Notes: generated by a model from the letters alone, not told the origin. Shown: positions 13,123 to 26,294, counted from the first letter of the stretch. The stretch: DNA of 64,000 nucleotides from Homalodisca vitripennis (GCF_021130785.1 NC_060207.1:8212501-8276500), one strand, 5' to 3'. Made by a program: numbers and translations.

Positions 13123-13572
13123 CAGGGTGTATATTATGTCTGGAAACACCCAAATATATCCTTTAATAATTTAAATATAAATTTGAAACCTCTTACAATC
13201 GTGATAGAGATTGGGCATCTACTTTTTGGAACAATGTTTTGTTATGTCACACCAACGGGGGACGTCCTGCCGAGGGTATCGTGAATATTCTTAATGGAAG
13301 CCTATACCTTGTGATACATAATTTTAAAGGTAATAGCTTACTGAATTGAATGCCACAAACCGCATCTCAAAGGAATTATTCCTATCAGAAAATAGAGCAT
13401 TTTTAGTTTGAAAATTTACTGATGTTCAACAATGTAATTTTAACATGGTTTCTTGCCACAAAATGTGTTACACAAATTTTTTAGCATTTTTTAAATGTTT
13501 CAATTAAAATAAAATAAACAATTTATTTTTAAGCTGGTTTCATTAGTACAAATTTACCAGTTTTTATTACAA
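13123..13572 (+). repeat. Left terminal inverted repeat of the mariner-type element
   Basis: This arm pairs with 15065-15506. Shared landmarks, in order from the tip, are caacgggggacgtcctgccg, the gataccctcggc region, tgaattgaatgccacaaacc, agaaaatagagcattttt, and ccagtttttattaca at the inner edge. Confidence 0.9.
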
Positions 13573-13880
13573 ATGAATAAAACTTATGAGTCACTTTCTC
13601 TGATTACTTATGAATCTGTACTTGGTGTTTTCCAGTCAGCAGGAAGTTGTTTAAAGAGACAAAGGTCACTAGCCTATGAGAAACATTATTGTGTTATTAA
13701 TCATCTGGTCTACAGGTTTCAGTTTGTCGAGCATGGAGCTTTCACTAGACAGGTCTAAGCTTGGGAATTACAAATGGACAAAGGTCATATCATTCCTGTC
13801 GAGTTAATCAGTGTCTCTGAAGCATTGCTGTCAACAAGTTATCTAATTACAGTAGTTCAGTTTTTTATTTGGCAATTTTA

Positions 13881-14960
13881 ATGGAATTGTCTGAAAGAGA
13901 ACGAATTACTCTGTAGATGATGCGAGGATATGGCGATCGTCAAAAGATCTTATCGGGAAAGTTTGTAATTTGTTTTAATGACACTTTCCCAGAAAGGAAT
14001 CCCATAAGTGTTTCAACAATATCAAAAACTATTGAGCGTTTTGAAATTGACAGGGAGTGTACGTAATTGGCCAAAGTCGGGTAGGATACAATCTGCAACA
14101 GATGAAGAACATGCACTAGATGTTTTGCAAACATTTATTGAAGACCCACATACATCGCTCAGAAAAGCTGCACAGCAACATGATATGCACCCTATGTCTG
14201 TGAGTAAGATTTTGAAAATTAATAAATACAAACCATTTAAAGTTCATTTAGTCCAACAGTTAAGTGAGGATGATTACGACAGAAGAGTTGAGTTTTGTGA
14301 ACTTGTGATGCGCAAATGTGATGACAATAGAGATTTTCTGACCAACATACTATTTTCTGATGAGGCAACTTTTTTTCCTAAATGGCAATGTTAACAGGCA
14401 ACAATTGCCGTTACTGGGCTAGTGAAAACCCACATTGGATTACTGAGTCCCATTCACAGCAACCACAAAAACTGAAACGTATGGTGTGGAATTTTTAGGT
14501 AACAAAATTGTTGGACCCTTTTTCATCAATGGAAATTTAAATGCCGAACTTTACTACAATATGCTCCAAAATGAAATAATCCCAGCTATTCAAATTGCAT
14601 CAGGAGAATACTTTGATAATGTATGGTTTCAGCAGGATGGTGCTCCACCCCATTATGGGAGACAGGTAAGAGAGTATTTGGATTTAAGGTTTCCTCATAA
14701 ATGGATTGGCCGAAGAGGAGAAATCGAATGGCCTCCAAGATCTCCGGATTTGTCACCAATCGATTATTTCCTATGGGGTCATTTAAAATCCAATGTTTAT
14801 AGAAGAAAGCCTCATAATTTGGAAGACCTAAGAAACAGGATGTATAGAGGAGATTGCTTTGATAACTGAAGAAATGTTAGGCAACTCTGTCGAATCATTT
14901 TACACAAGATTGGCTCATTGTCAAACCGTAGAAGGAACACAGTTCGAACAATTGCTTTGA
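13881..14960 (+). pseudogene. Broken mariner-type transposase
   Basis: The likely start is the ATG at 13881 (MELSERERITL), followed within 11 codons by a stop. A helix-turn-helix region is readable at about 14075-14225 (SGRIQSATDEEH, LRKAAQQHDMHPMSVSKILK). The DDE_3-type catalytic domain shows FSDEATF (first Asp codon 14359), FQQDGAPPHY (second Asp 14636) and SPDLSPIDYFLWGHLKS (third Asp 14762). At least three further frame breaks occur, near 14060, between 14390 and 14490, and near 14840; the last readable part ends FEQLL at 14960. It therefore cannot make active transposase. Confidence 0.85.
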
Positions 14961-15064
14961 CACCAAATGCAGGTAAAACGTTTGTTGTAAGACTTTTCTA
15001 ACAGCATACATTATTTTTTATTTGTAATAAGAAATCAATAACATAAGTATTTCCATAATTGTAC

Positions 15065-15506
15065 TGTAATAAAAACTGGCAAATTTGTGCTAATAGAACC
15101 AGCTTAAAAATGAAATTTTTGTTTTATTTAATTGAACATTTAAAAAAATGCTAAAAAATTAGTGTAACACATTTTGTGGCAAGAACCATGTTAACATTAC
15201 ATTGTTGAACATCAATAAATTTTCAATACTAAAAATGCTCTATTTTCTGATAGAATAATTCCCTTGAGATGCGGTTTGTGGCATTCAATTCAGTAAGCTT
15301 ATAAAATTATGTATCACAAGGTATAGGCTTCCATTAAGAATATTCACGATACCCTCGGCAGGACGTCCCCCGTTGGTGTGACATAACCAAAACATTGTTC
15401 CAAAAAGTAGATGCCCAATCTCTATCACGATTGCAAGAGGTTTCAAATTTATATTTAAATTATTAAAGGATATATTTGGGTGTTTCCAGACATAATATAC
15501 ACCCTG
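15065..15506 (-). repeat. Right terminal inverted repeat of the mariner-type element
   Basis: This is the mirror arm of 13123-13572, ending in cataatatacaccctg directly before the TA duplication at 15507-15508. Confidence 0.9.
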
Positions 15507-15508
15507 TA

Positions 15509-16880
15509 TTTATAGATAATTGCTTAGAACCAAGTACGCATTCTTTAATTAGAACGTAATAAGCACTTCATAATAAACCTGCTTTTAAACGTGTGTTTAA
15601 ACACTGGTATTGTCAAGATTCTCCAGAGACTATTCTTTTAGTAGGGTTTAGAATATATATTGCAAGATTTGCACAGGAATCGAAGTTCCAAGATAACAAA
15701 GTCTGTGCGAGCCCGGGCTGGGTAACATGTTCCGCAATTTAGCTACAGCGACAAAGGTTGGCCGAGCACTACACCCTAGACTGTCGAGGGGTTACGTGGA
15801 ATGACTAAAATATACTAAATCACTTTGTGCTACTCTCCCTTATTTTGGAACTCGACAATATTTACTCCGTTGTACTGTCCCAGTGCATCCAGTTAAATAC
15901 TAATGCTAGATATGATTTTTATATATTATTATATTTTATGTACAGATACCATTTACGCGCAAATAGAAATAATCAAATTTAAATTTCATAGCATTAAACT
16001 AAAATCACACTTATCCTACGAAGGTTTTCAAAAAAACACTGTGGATGATTTTCTTAGGAATCAACTAAGAAATTTGGGAGCAAAAACTACCCATCTACTT
16101 CTTTCCATTTTAAAATTTTACTTACGTTATTTTAGTTGCAACAAAAACGTTAACCAAAAGTAGTTTTGAGACTTGTATACTCCAATAATAAGACTTTAAT
16201 ACCACTAATAAAGCCACTTTAGTGTCTGAAAAACGTCAATTTCTGTATGATTTGTCTATCCGCCTGCACAATATCTCGGAAACGAAGTGACACATCTGAA
16301 ATGTTGCATGAACATTATTACGATATTTCTACACGAACGATGTTTGTGTTCCTACAAAGGGTACATCGAATTTGATAATGGTGCAGTCACTCTATGGGAT
16401 TTGTCTGAGAGTTGGTGAACATTATTTATTGCATTCATCTTATGAGGAACTGTAATGCCAAAGAGTAAACCCTCAGAATGAATACAAAAACATATTACGT
16501 AGCGACACAGCTGTAGACTTGAAAGTTTGCGTACCACAGAGAGGCCTGTTACGCGTGTATTACCACTCGTACTTTGTTTTAGCCTTAATTAATCGTAAGT
16601 AGGATTCCTCGATTGCAATTAGTTAACAGTAGTAATTCAATACGTATCGTAATAAGAACGTAATCTTGCCTAGTATAAAACTTACAACCTGTTTACCCTA
16701 AATTCAAACTCGGCCCAAAACATTTAGTACTGTCACGAAAAGTTATATAAACAGAATATTTAGTGACCAAATTATTTAAAACTTTCATTACTTTTAGTTC
16801 TGATTGGAACATCAGTGATAACTACTCATGATACCATTTACAATGAAGGTAATTGGATGAGCGTTTAACGAAGCCTTTCA
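15509..16880. other. Intergenic DNA without a recognisable gene
   Basis: No coding signal is convincing. The 86-residue open frame at 15903-16163 is AT-driven and matches no family I know. The segment near 16645-16730 repeats the one at 700-800. Confidence 0.4.
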
Positions 16881-17715
16881 CTCGAGGGGCTGAAAAAATT
16901 TCATTTCTGTCTGTCTGTCCATACGATATCTCGAAAACGTTGAAACTTGAAACTTTCATGAATCTTCATCCCCCTTGGCAGACCAAATATACATAAATGT
17001 GCCAGCCTACTGAGTGATACTGAGTGTCTTTTATTACACTCAGTTAAATCCCACGGATATACATGCACCTTCATCAAACAAATTTTTGTTTATGTGGAAA
17101 TGACATTACATGCCAAATTTCAAATAATAACTCAACTCAATTTGATATATCCAGCGGATAAACAGACCTACAGGCAGATAGAGAGACAGAAGAGAAATTT
17201 TTCCAGAATCATTAGTAATAACTAGGCAAAACATACAACATTTCAAGAGCACAGTTCAATTCATTCTTGAATTATCAATCTCAGTTAAAGGCTTTGCTAA
17301 CGCTCAGCCAAATTTATTGGAAGAACATGCACCATCATCTAACTCTATATCTAGAATATATAAACATAGTCTTAGCAACAGTCCAAGTCTAATCAACCAA
17401 TTCAACAAATATCATATGTTAAAATACCATATGTTTGATCTCAAGTCTGTTTACGCGTTTGTTTCTTCTATGATTTTCTCATTTCAATCATTCCCGTAAG
17501 AATAAAAATATCCGCTAACGCTCAGCCACACCCCATCCAGTAATATATGCCACCATCGAAATCCATTTTCCTCATATAGAAATGAAGCTTCATACGGAAT
17601 TATAAGTTTGTAAGTCAGTTTTTTCTCGAGATCTCGTGCAGATAGACAGATAGATAGATGAGAAAAAATAAACAAAAAACCTCGAGTGATAGGCATTGCT
17701 AACGCTCAGCCAAAG
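16880..17715. repeat. Cluster of a dispersed repeat family, cluster 1
   Basis: Several degenerate copies share two landmarks: gctaacgctcagccaaa (near 17297, 17513 and 17698) and a cgagatatcgtgcagacaga-like box with tandem gaca/gaca runs (near 16905-16945, 17170-17195 and 17625-17655). The first copy (16905) is partly inverted relative to the rest. The same family is found at 26740-27590, around 38145 and at 44405-44535. No protein is encoded. Confidence 0.75.
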
Positions 17716-20369
17716 GCATATATACAATTGCCTTCACATATTTAAATGTGTAAAGAATAATTTAAGCAGTTCCTCCGTTAAGTAAATAGTTTCCAAGTTT
17801 CTTGAGTGATTTCCTACATTACTTTCTAGAATAAACGATAATATTGTCTTTATTCCCGAGATAATAGGCTGAGACAAATATAGCCCCGTTTAGGCTTTGT
17901 TGTCTCACAGCACTGTAAACTGTGGAAGTGAGAGGATGAGCGATATTGTATACGACATTATATACAATGTTGTTGTTTGAAGCTAGCTGGCTGTTATCAT
18001 TCCCAAACAACCCCCCCCCTCCCTCACCCCGTCCTCCTATCCATTGCGACAACAATGCTCCTAGCTCAGTGTGTTTGTTCTCGGTGCTTCCTTTTACAAT
18101 GTCCTTCCTCCCACTACCAGATCACAGCAGAGAGAAAACAACATTACACTATCAACACAGAATTGTATAAACGAAACGAAATCAGACTAAAGTAAGGTGT
18201 TTTTTTTCAGTCTGAATAAATATTGGTTGGATATTTAGTCAGTTTATATTTATCGTTTTATTTAGAACGGTACGCATCTTTCTAAAGGGACTCCATATCT
18301 TATCCATGTTAAATGGAAAATCATTAGGTACACACATTTTTTGGTAAATCGTAAAATACTAAAATTAGCTATCTCTTTTAGACAACCTAAAACCGATAAT
18401 TAGAAGCTAACACCCGTTATACGTTCATAAATAAATATTCGTCTAAAAAATAGTGTTTCATTTTTAAAATAAAATATATATAAATATATTACTCAAAAGA
18501 AAATCTAATTTACTTTACATATTATTTTAAAGCAACAAATCAAATCGTACACATTTTGGTAAAAGTTCATTGATAAATTAAGTTTATTATGAAATTTTAA
18601 CTATGAATAACTGTTATTTCTTGGCCATGATATATCCATAATAAAGGATAGTATATCTAAAATACCAATGGACCACCATGATATGTATTATTGACTAACA
18701 TATGCCTTTACAACATAGAAGATAAATTAATATTAAGTTATAAAAAACAAACATAACACAGTTAGTATATTATTGAAGATTTGTCGATGATATAGTTTAC
18801 ATATTTAAATAAAATGAAAGGCAAATGAATTTGTTCAAAAAATACTTATACCAAATCCATCTTAATCAAAATTTAACTCAGGAAATTAAAAACAAATAAT
18901 GTAATAAAGTACCTTGTTTAAGCTATAAGCGACACCAATGAAAATTTATAAATGTACAGAAAACCAACATGTACAGATTTAGTTATTTTTTCCCCATCAA
19001 ATCACAAACGCCATTAAACAAATGGCTGTATGCAAATCAATAATCAATAGATTACTCAAAATGCCAATGCAAATTTTAATATACAAGTAAAACTCATTAA
19101 ATATATTGCCCGAAATAATTTATACAAGTTGAATATGATTTATATATTATTTATGAACCATAAAAAGCAAGAAAATAAGAAGAAAGAAGCAGGTGAAATT
19201 ATATATATTGAATCAGAATAGCTGGGTTAAACATAGCCACAACATTGAAAAATAATTATTTAAATAAGAATAGTAATCAGCATTCAACATTTCTATAAGT
19301 CTGGCTTTATAATAAAAAGTAAAACGTAATTCAAGTAACCAAAATACAATATTATAAATTGACAATAGTGACACATACAAAATACAAGGTAACCAGTGTC
19401 TATATTAGATAAACCAGCCCGTCCTTCAAATTTAGATTTAATAAACATGTAAACACATTAAAAACTTCGTCAAATTCAAAATATTCCAACCATTTACATA
19501 ATAATGGCCATACATACACAAATAACGAAAACAATATTAAAATGCTGCATGCATGCAAGAAAAGTTACAGTGTTAACTTTAAAACATTTTAAAATTTACA
19601 AAAGTGCCTAAATTAAACCTGCTCACTATTATTATTAGAAAAATACGTTTTAACAAAAATGTATTATCTAATAGACATTTAAACTGTATTAGTTACTGTA
19701 TATAAATTAGTTACAAAACGTTCCCACGAAGGTAGTTTATAAAGGCATGTCAATTTAATTCAAATAGTTTATTTACCTTAATCTAGTGGCTGTTGATGAA
19801 TCCTCTGAATTATAAATGTAAATAGTACGAAAAAGAACATAGAATGTGTTATAGGTGGTTTATATATTTCAAAATGTAATGTTCATAGAATGTAAAAATC
19901 TAATAAATGATGTAAGTGGAAAGGAAATACAGTATTACCATGACGAGTGAGACGGGCGCTATGGGGCACGAGTGTAACAAATGAAACGTTCAGTAATTCA
20001 TATGTTCGGTCTAACTAAGTGACATTTAAATTAAATGTTCAATTAACGGGCACAACTGTATGTACCAACTAATCCACATATCCACCAGCTGTATAGCACT
20101 CCGTATTACGTCTAATGTTATGACGCGGTTCATCATAAAGATCCTAGTGAGACTAATATAGTTTATGTAAAATTATCGTATTAATAATATTATTTATGCA
20201 AATTATTTATGGAGGTTGTCAATGATCTTTAGCTTTAAAAACACAAGTATTTTGTATCTAACTGCTACCTAATACATTTTTGGTACCTTTTAATTTTTTT
20301 AACTTACATGTTCAACTCAATTTTCAGTTCTGCTGCTAAGACAAACTGGTGATAGTTATGGTGTAGTAA
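17716..20369. other. AT-rich intergenic DNA
   Basis: No gene or clear element is seen. A C-rich run (about 18010-18035) makes proline-rich open frames that are not credible proteins. From 18200 to 19920 the sequence is very AT-rich with no long open frame. Confidence 0.4.
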
Positions 20370-20470
20370 AAAAGTTATAACAGTTTTTCGAAGACTGGAA
20401 TCTATCCTCTTCGTCAGATGGACGAGGTATTAGCACATACAAAAATAAAAAACAGAAAGAAGAAAAGAAG
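20370..20470 (-). repeat. Dispersed repeat, inverted copy of 4725-4850
   Basis: In reverse complement this shows tttttgtatgtgctaata, then ctgacgaagaggatagattc, then cttcgaaaaactg, in the same order as the copy at 4725-4850. Confidence 0.7.
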
Positions 20471-20579
20471 GGAAAGAAAATTGTGTTCAAGATCAACTTA
20501 GTCTACTAGTAAGCTTGATCCCTAGATTAAATAATTATTTGTCTAAATTAAATCTATGCCAGTTAAATGTCCTATTCAA

Positions 20580-20665
20580 CGTTTCGCTATGCTCAAGAAG
20601 AACGAAAATACGCCAAAACTAGTGGAATTGTTTGTTTGTTTAGGTTTGTTTAGCTATTTGCGTTT
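20580..20665 (-). repeat. Copy A of a repeated ccactagtttttggcgtatt module
   Basis: On the minus strand this reads as aaacaaac runs, attccactagttttggcg and tattttcgtt. Two plus-strand copies of the same module occur at 22430-22490 and 22570-22650, giving one inverted and two direct copies within 2.1 kb. Confidence 0.7.
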
Positions 20666-21653
20666 GTAAAATAAATTATAAAAACAAAGTAATTATATTT
20701 TATTTCATACCTGAGAATCTTTTAAAGGTTGGGTTTGCATCTTTATCGCAAATTCTGGCCGCTACAAACTTGTTTCCTGTTTTTCTGCGATAAGCAGCCT
20801 GCTATCGCATTCCACCTCAACTCCAATAATTACCAGGAATCAGTTACCTGTGCCATATTTTTATCTCTCTCTCTCCCTCAATCCCGAACCCTAGATCTGG
20901 CAGTTGCTAAAGTAGCAGCGCACTATTTTATGTTTTAAATTCGTTCTTTTAGAATACATAACAAATATGTGTATACTTCATCAAGTAATCGGTATTGTTG
21001 TCCTAATAAAATTCTGAAGTTTATTTATGTATCACTTGTCTTGTTTTATATATTAATTTAAGGGTTTGAACGTGCAAATGTAACGTTTTAAAACATAATC
21101 TTCAAGGTTGCCAAAACAATGTAACATAGCAAAATTGCTTTCTAGAATGTTACAAATAAAACATGAATAAAAACTTGACCGTCAACTTCTGTTTGATGTA
21201 GTCAGTCATAGATTAAATTACACAAACTGCAAAGGGTGTATATTTGTAATTAGCTGAACAATACATTAAGAATTTTTTATTTATACTGCAAATTGTTCAC
21301 TGTGCAATATTAACGTCACAATTAAATGTTTAAAATATTTTAATTCATATGTTTTGCCATTGTGTCAATAAATTTGTATATTCATGTCTATATTTTATTA
21401 CGGTAACTATCTTTTATGACTATTTCTTTAGTTTAAATTCTTTATATTGAAAGCGTACACATCAGTATAGATTATGTTTATTTGTTTTGTCTTATGTTTA
21501 TTTGTTTTAATATTACAAACATTGGACCACTACAGATTTACAAATTGATCTTGAAGAATATTCATTATTTTAATGTTATTGCCAAATTTTGAACAATATC
21601 TTTAAAATAATAGTTTACGTTTTATATTTTAAGAAATATAATGTAATATAAAT

Positions 21654-21654
<1 letters not shown>

Positions 21655-21695
<41 letters not shown>
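21655..21695. repeat. (AT)n microsatellite
   Basis: About 18 uninterrupted AT units. Confidence 0.95.
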
Positions 21696-22429
21696 TATAT
21701 AAGGTATCGATAAGGTAAAAATATGTTACCGTTTTTACTATATTATATTTATTTCTTCATCATGTATCTTAGTAAGTGTAGTAAAATTTCAAACTTTTTT
21801 CACAATTAAACAATAAAGCGGTAATTTTGAACACTATTCATTATTATTGTCCTTTTTAATTAAATTGTATGATAAACAAGTATGATTTATAACATGATAT
21901 AGTAGAGTCATTTTTACTGTTAAATCTTAACATTTTATATCATAAATATTCCATTAATATGCATTCATTTCTATAATGTATTACGGTACATTATGATATG
22001 ATTCAATATTTTGTTCTTTAGTTGTATTCTTTATATCGAAAATTGTACCCTGTATAGTAGTATATCCAAAAAATCATTAAATTTATGTTGGATACAAGAA
22101 AACATGATCATTTATTACGGTACAGTATATGATCCATTATTTTGTTCCTTGTATTCTTTATATTGAAAAACGTACCGTGTATAGTAATATTATTAAATAT
22201 TCATTAAAATTATGTTGGACACAAAAAAGTGTAATTAATCATTCCATAAATCAAAGTTAATGTACTTGAAGTTATTGTTGTCAGCCAACACTACACAAAC
22301 GAAATGCGTGGCTAAACAAAGGTGACAATTACTTTGTTACAGATTTTTTAGAATAGATACCGCAAGCACAGTTGTAGACCAACTTTGTTTTTTGAATATT
22401 TGGCACGTTAATACCAAACAAACATTAAA

Positions 22430-22650
22430 AATAGGTAAACAAATCTAAACAAACGATTCCACTAGTTTTTGGCGTATTTTCGTTAATGGGTACTGCTAGC
22501 GATCTAGCAGCGTCCATTTTGTTTTTGTTTATATATTTCACGTATAAATGCCAATCAAACGCTGTATATAGCTAAACAAACCTAGACAAACGCTAAACAA
22601 ACTATTCCACTAGTTTTTTGTGTATTTTGGTTAATGGGTCCGCCAGCTTC
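22430..22650 (+). repeat. Copies B and C of the ccactagtttttggcgtatt module
   Basis: Two direct copies at about 22430-22490 and 22570-22650 share aacaaacnattccactagtt, then gtattttngttaatggg. They match the inverted copy at 20580-20665. Confidence 0.75.
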
Positions 22651-23190
22651 ACACAGCGATTGCGACTGTATACATTTTTATACAAAAGGGAAGTAAGAAG
22701 ATTTAATTTACTTTATAATTAACGCAAGTTTTCAAGAGAGCACATGTCGTTTCAAGTATAGTTCAGAGTAAAGTTTTCCATTTTAATATTATTTAAAAGT
22801 TATGGTAATAACCATTTGGTATTCAGTGGTTAGAATAATTTCTATACTTGAACTTTGAGACTGTACAAACAGTGAAAGGTTGTGATACGAAGAATTTCAG
22901 GTTTATAGTTTATAGTTCATTTTAATTTACCCTAATTTATAATAGAGAAAAGCACATTTTATTTTGAATTAATCTTTATTTTAATTGAGCTTTATAAAAA
23001 AGTAAAATTCTTAATTCGATTTTATTTTTGGAAACAAGAAGTTAACTTTTATGTAGATTATTGTATATGAAGGAAGAAATTCTTTCCTTGAGAAAACTTC
23101 TACAACAAAAGTGGTTGTGTAAGCTTTTGGGAATTAAATTTAAATATTTAACAAATACAAGGGTTGTTAATAAACAGATTATAAAGTTAT

Positions 23191-23311
23191 TTGAGAAGGT
23201 ATTCTCCTGTCTATATACCCTAACGAATATAATCAATTATTTATTAAACTCTACAATTAAGTGCAGTTAAACTAATGAAAAAATTATGTGACACTTGCAG
23301 ATCTCTCTACA
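23191..23311 (+). repeat. Direct repeat flanking a 3-kb block, left copy
   Basis: Shares with 26161-26294 the order: attctcctgtctatntaccc, a taat block, gttaaactaatnaaaaaatt and acttgcagatctctctaca. The two copies differ by substitutions and a 13-base gap. The (TA)n tracts and the 130-bp array lie between them. Confidence 0.75.
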
Positions 23312-23961
23312 TTGAACTGCCACTGTGCTTGTTTATACTGCTACTTTATCGTCCAAACAAGTTTTTGAAATTTTTGAGAATGTAATAATACTGTGCAGTG
23401 TACGGATTAGTTTCTGGTAACTGCCGTACCCTAAGGTGACTCGATATACTGTAACTTATTTCAAAATTAAATAAAAATTTAGAAGACATTTATAAATTAA
23501 ACCTTGTGAAAGTTGTGTGGATAAATTTGAACTAAAATGTCATTAAAGGTGGACTTGCTTTCAAAAGAGGAACTGTTGTATGAGCTATTGATAAAAGGTA
23601 TTGTGAGTACAAGGTTGTTAAATCAAGAATAGCTTTGAGACAAGTGTTTATATAAATGTATAGGAATAGAATTTATATAAATGCAATTGTGATCAATATG
23701 AGGAATGAAACGAGGCTGTGATAATGAATAATTAGTTACCCGTTATTTGTTGAATTTATTTGCTGATCAATACAAAATAAATTTTATATGAAGAATTATA
23801 TCGTAATTTATATTAAATTGTGAAAAAGATACACGTATTTGTGTATACTCATATGTTGATTTAAACTTGTTTATACCAAGAAATTTATATAGAACAATTT
23901 ATATAATCTTTATTATAAAAAGGTCAGAAATGAGACACTGGTATAAATTTAAACAAGGCAT

Positions 23962-24031
23962 GTATATATATATATATATATATGTATAATTTCAATAAAC
24001 ATTGAATCGCAAAAAGTACTTGCTCCGCCGG

Positions 24032-24116
<85 letters not shown>
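23962..24116. repeat. Two (TA)n microsatellites
   Basis: A short (TA)n at 23962-23983 and a long uninterrupted one at 24034-24116 (about 40 units), separated by about 50 bp of unique sequence. Confidence 0.95.
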
Positions 24117-24122
<6 letters not shown>

Positions 24123-24320
24123 GAATTAAAAAAACATTGTAATAAACAAAGTTAAGAATATTTATATAAATATATTGGAATAAACCAATATCAGTTTTTG
24201 TTTGAAAAAGTTTATAAATTCTATTATGGAAATTTATGATAACAGTTTGACATATAAACAAAAAAAACAAGGTTAATGTTGTGTAATATTTGACAGTCTT
24301 GGATTAAACCATTTTAATCA

Positions 24321-25363
24321 ACAAAGTTAAAAACTTATGATGTACGATGTGTCTGAGATGAAAACAAAATCACATACCAAATACGGCGTCCTACGGAGCA
24401 GTTAGAAATGGATCGATATTGTTGAACAGCTGCACAAGATTTCGTCTCACAACAAAGTTCAAACTTATGATGTACGATGTGTCTGAGATGAAAACAAAAT
24501 CACATACCAAATACGGCGTCCTACGGAGCAGTTAGAAATGGATCGATATTGTTGAACAGCTGCACAAGATTTCGTCTCACAACAAAGTTCAAACTTATGA
24601 TGTACGATGTGTCTGAGATGAAAACAAAATCACATACCAAATACGGCGTCCTACGGAGCAGTTAGAAATGGATCGATATTGTTGAACAGCTGCACAAGAT
24701 TTCGTCTCACAACAAAGTTCAAACTTATGATGTACGATGTGTCTGAGATGAAAACAAAATCACATACCAAATACGGCGTCCTACGGAGCAGTTAGAAATG
24801 GATCGATATTGTTGAACAGCTGCACAAGATTTCGTCTCACAACAAAGTTCAAACTTATGATGTACGATGTGTCTGAGATGAAAACAAAATCACATACCAA
24901 ATACGGCGTCCTACGGAGCAGTTAGAAATGGATCGATATTGTTGAACAGCTGCACAAGATTTCGTCTCACAACAAAGTTCAAACTTATGATGTACGATGT
25001 GTCTGAGATGAAAACAAAATCACATACCAAATACGGCGTCCTACGGAGCAGTTAGAAATGGATCGATATTGTTGAACAGCTGCACAAGATTTCGTCTCAC
25101 AACAAAGTTCAAACTTATGATGTACGATGTGTCTGAGATGAAAACAAAATTACATACCAAATACGGCGTCCTACGGACCAGTTAGAAATGGATCGATATT
25201 GTTGAACAGCTGCACAAGATTTCGTCTCACAACAAAGTTCAAACTTATGATGTACGATGTGTCTGAGATGAAAACAAAATCACATACCAAATACGGCGTC
25301 CTACGGACCAGTTAGAAATGGATCGATATTGTTGAACAGCTGCACAAGATTTCGTCTCACAAC
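24321..25363. repeat. Tandem array, 130-bp unit, 8 copies
   Basis: Eight copies are anchored by gtctgagatgaaaacaaaat at 24351, 24481, 24611, 24741, 24871, 25001, 25131 and 25261, an exact 130-bp period. The copies are almost identical; copy 7 has one C to T change, and copies 7 and 8 share a G to C change (cggaccag for cggagcag). 130 is not a multiple of three, so the array cannot encode a repeated protein. The low divergence points to recent amplification or ongoing homogenisation. Confidence 0.97.
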
Positions 25364-26160
25364 GAAGTCATCCTGATGGCTGTGGGCGACTACTTGAACT
25401 TCACTTATTGATTGCACTCGGAATAATTAATTTAGATACAATTTTAAATAATTAATTGAGGAAAATATATTTTAAAAACAACTTGGACTGTGTGAATAGT
25501 GTAACGAATTACTCAAGTTTTGAACTTTAATTAAATTATTGTTTTCCTATGTTCCATACATTTGTTTGTCGAATGAATGTTAAACATGTTGTTCTGTTTC
25601 ATGTAAATGACAAAGTTTAGAAATTAAATTTAGTGACCGATTGGAAATCACAATAAAGTTAAAAGAGTATAATGGATTATTTAAAATATTTCTACTTTAT
25701 CAAGAAATGTTGAGTAAGTTTAAAATTATTTTAACGAGAAACAAAATTATTTCAAAATATTTCAGCTCTAGTCACGCAATAAACTAAAAGAATTGTACGC
25801 TCTAAAACTTTAGTCCCTTGGGATAACTGTTTCATGTACGAGATGTAGGATGCACACACTTCACCAAACCACTTCACAACGCGATCACGACACAAGGAGA
25901 GACGCGGTACACGGCGAGGTACAAGCGGGACACAGAACACTGTCGGGGCACTCGTCGATAGAACCTGGACCTTGGACCTATCAGCTGTTCCAGGGAAAAC
26001 GATAACTAGTGGACAAGGGTCAACTGAGTATCGCTCCGGACATTTTTAGTGGTTAAGGTAGAATTGTAATATGGCAGGGACGTGGAATTGAAATGTCAGA
26101 TAAATAGATAACAGTCTTCAACACAAACAAATAAACACACCCATTTTATTTTCTTGATAA
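25364..26160. other. Intergenic DNA following the 130-bp array
   Basis: The last repeat runs into a short open stretch (about 25320-25410) that reads WIDIVEQLHKISSHNE then VILMAVGDYLNFTY before a stop. It looks coding in composition but I recognise no family. The rest is AT-rich with no gene. Confidence 0.35.
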
Positions 26161-26294
26161 TTTCAGAAAGAATTCTCCTGTCTATCTACCCTAACCAAAA
26201 TAATTAATTGATTTTAAACTCGATATTTCAGTGGAGTTAAACTAATAAAAAAATTATGTAAAGGGATTTTGTGAAACTTGCAGATCTCTCTACA
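26161..26294 (+). repeat. Direct repeat flanking a 3-kb block, right copy
   Basis: Partner of 23191-23311, about 2.97 kb away in the same orientation. Confidence 0.75.

Larger units (their letters stand above)
13123..15506 (+). mobile_element. Tc1/mariner-superfamily transposon with long TIRs
   Basis: The element begins cagggtgtatattatgtctg and ends with its reverse complement, and both ends are flanked by TA (13121-13122 and 15507-15508), the target site typical of the superfamily. The inverted arms are very long, 13123-13572 and 15065-15506 (about 445 bp), and differ by scattered substitutions and small gaps. The middle carries a broken transposase with a DDD catalytic set in which 41 residues separate the second and third aspartates. 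That spacing is that reported for rosa-type elements; placing it there is an inference. Total length is 2384 bp, much longer than a typical 1.3-kb mariner because of the arms. Confidence 0.9.

Noticed and set aside
17819..18195. Proline-rich open frames near 18.0 kb
   Set aside because: They result from a C homopolymer-rich patch in one frame or its complement.
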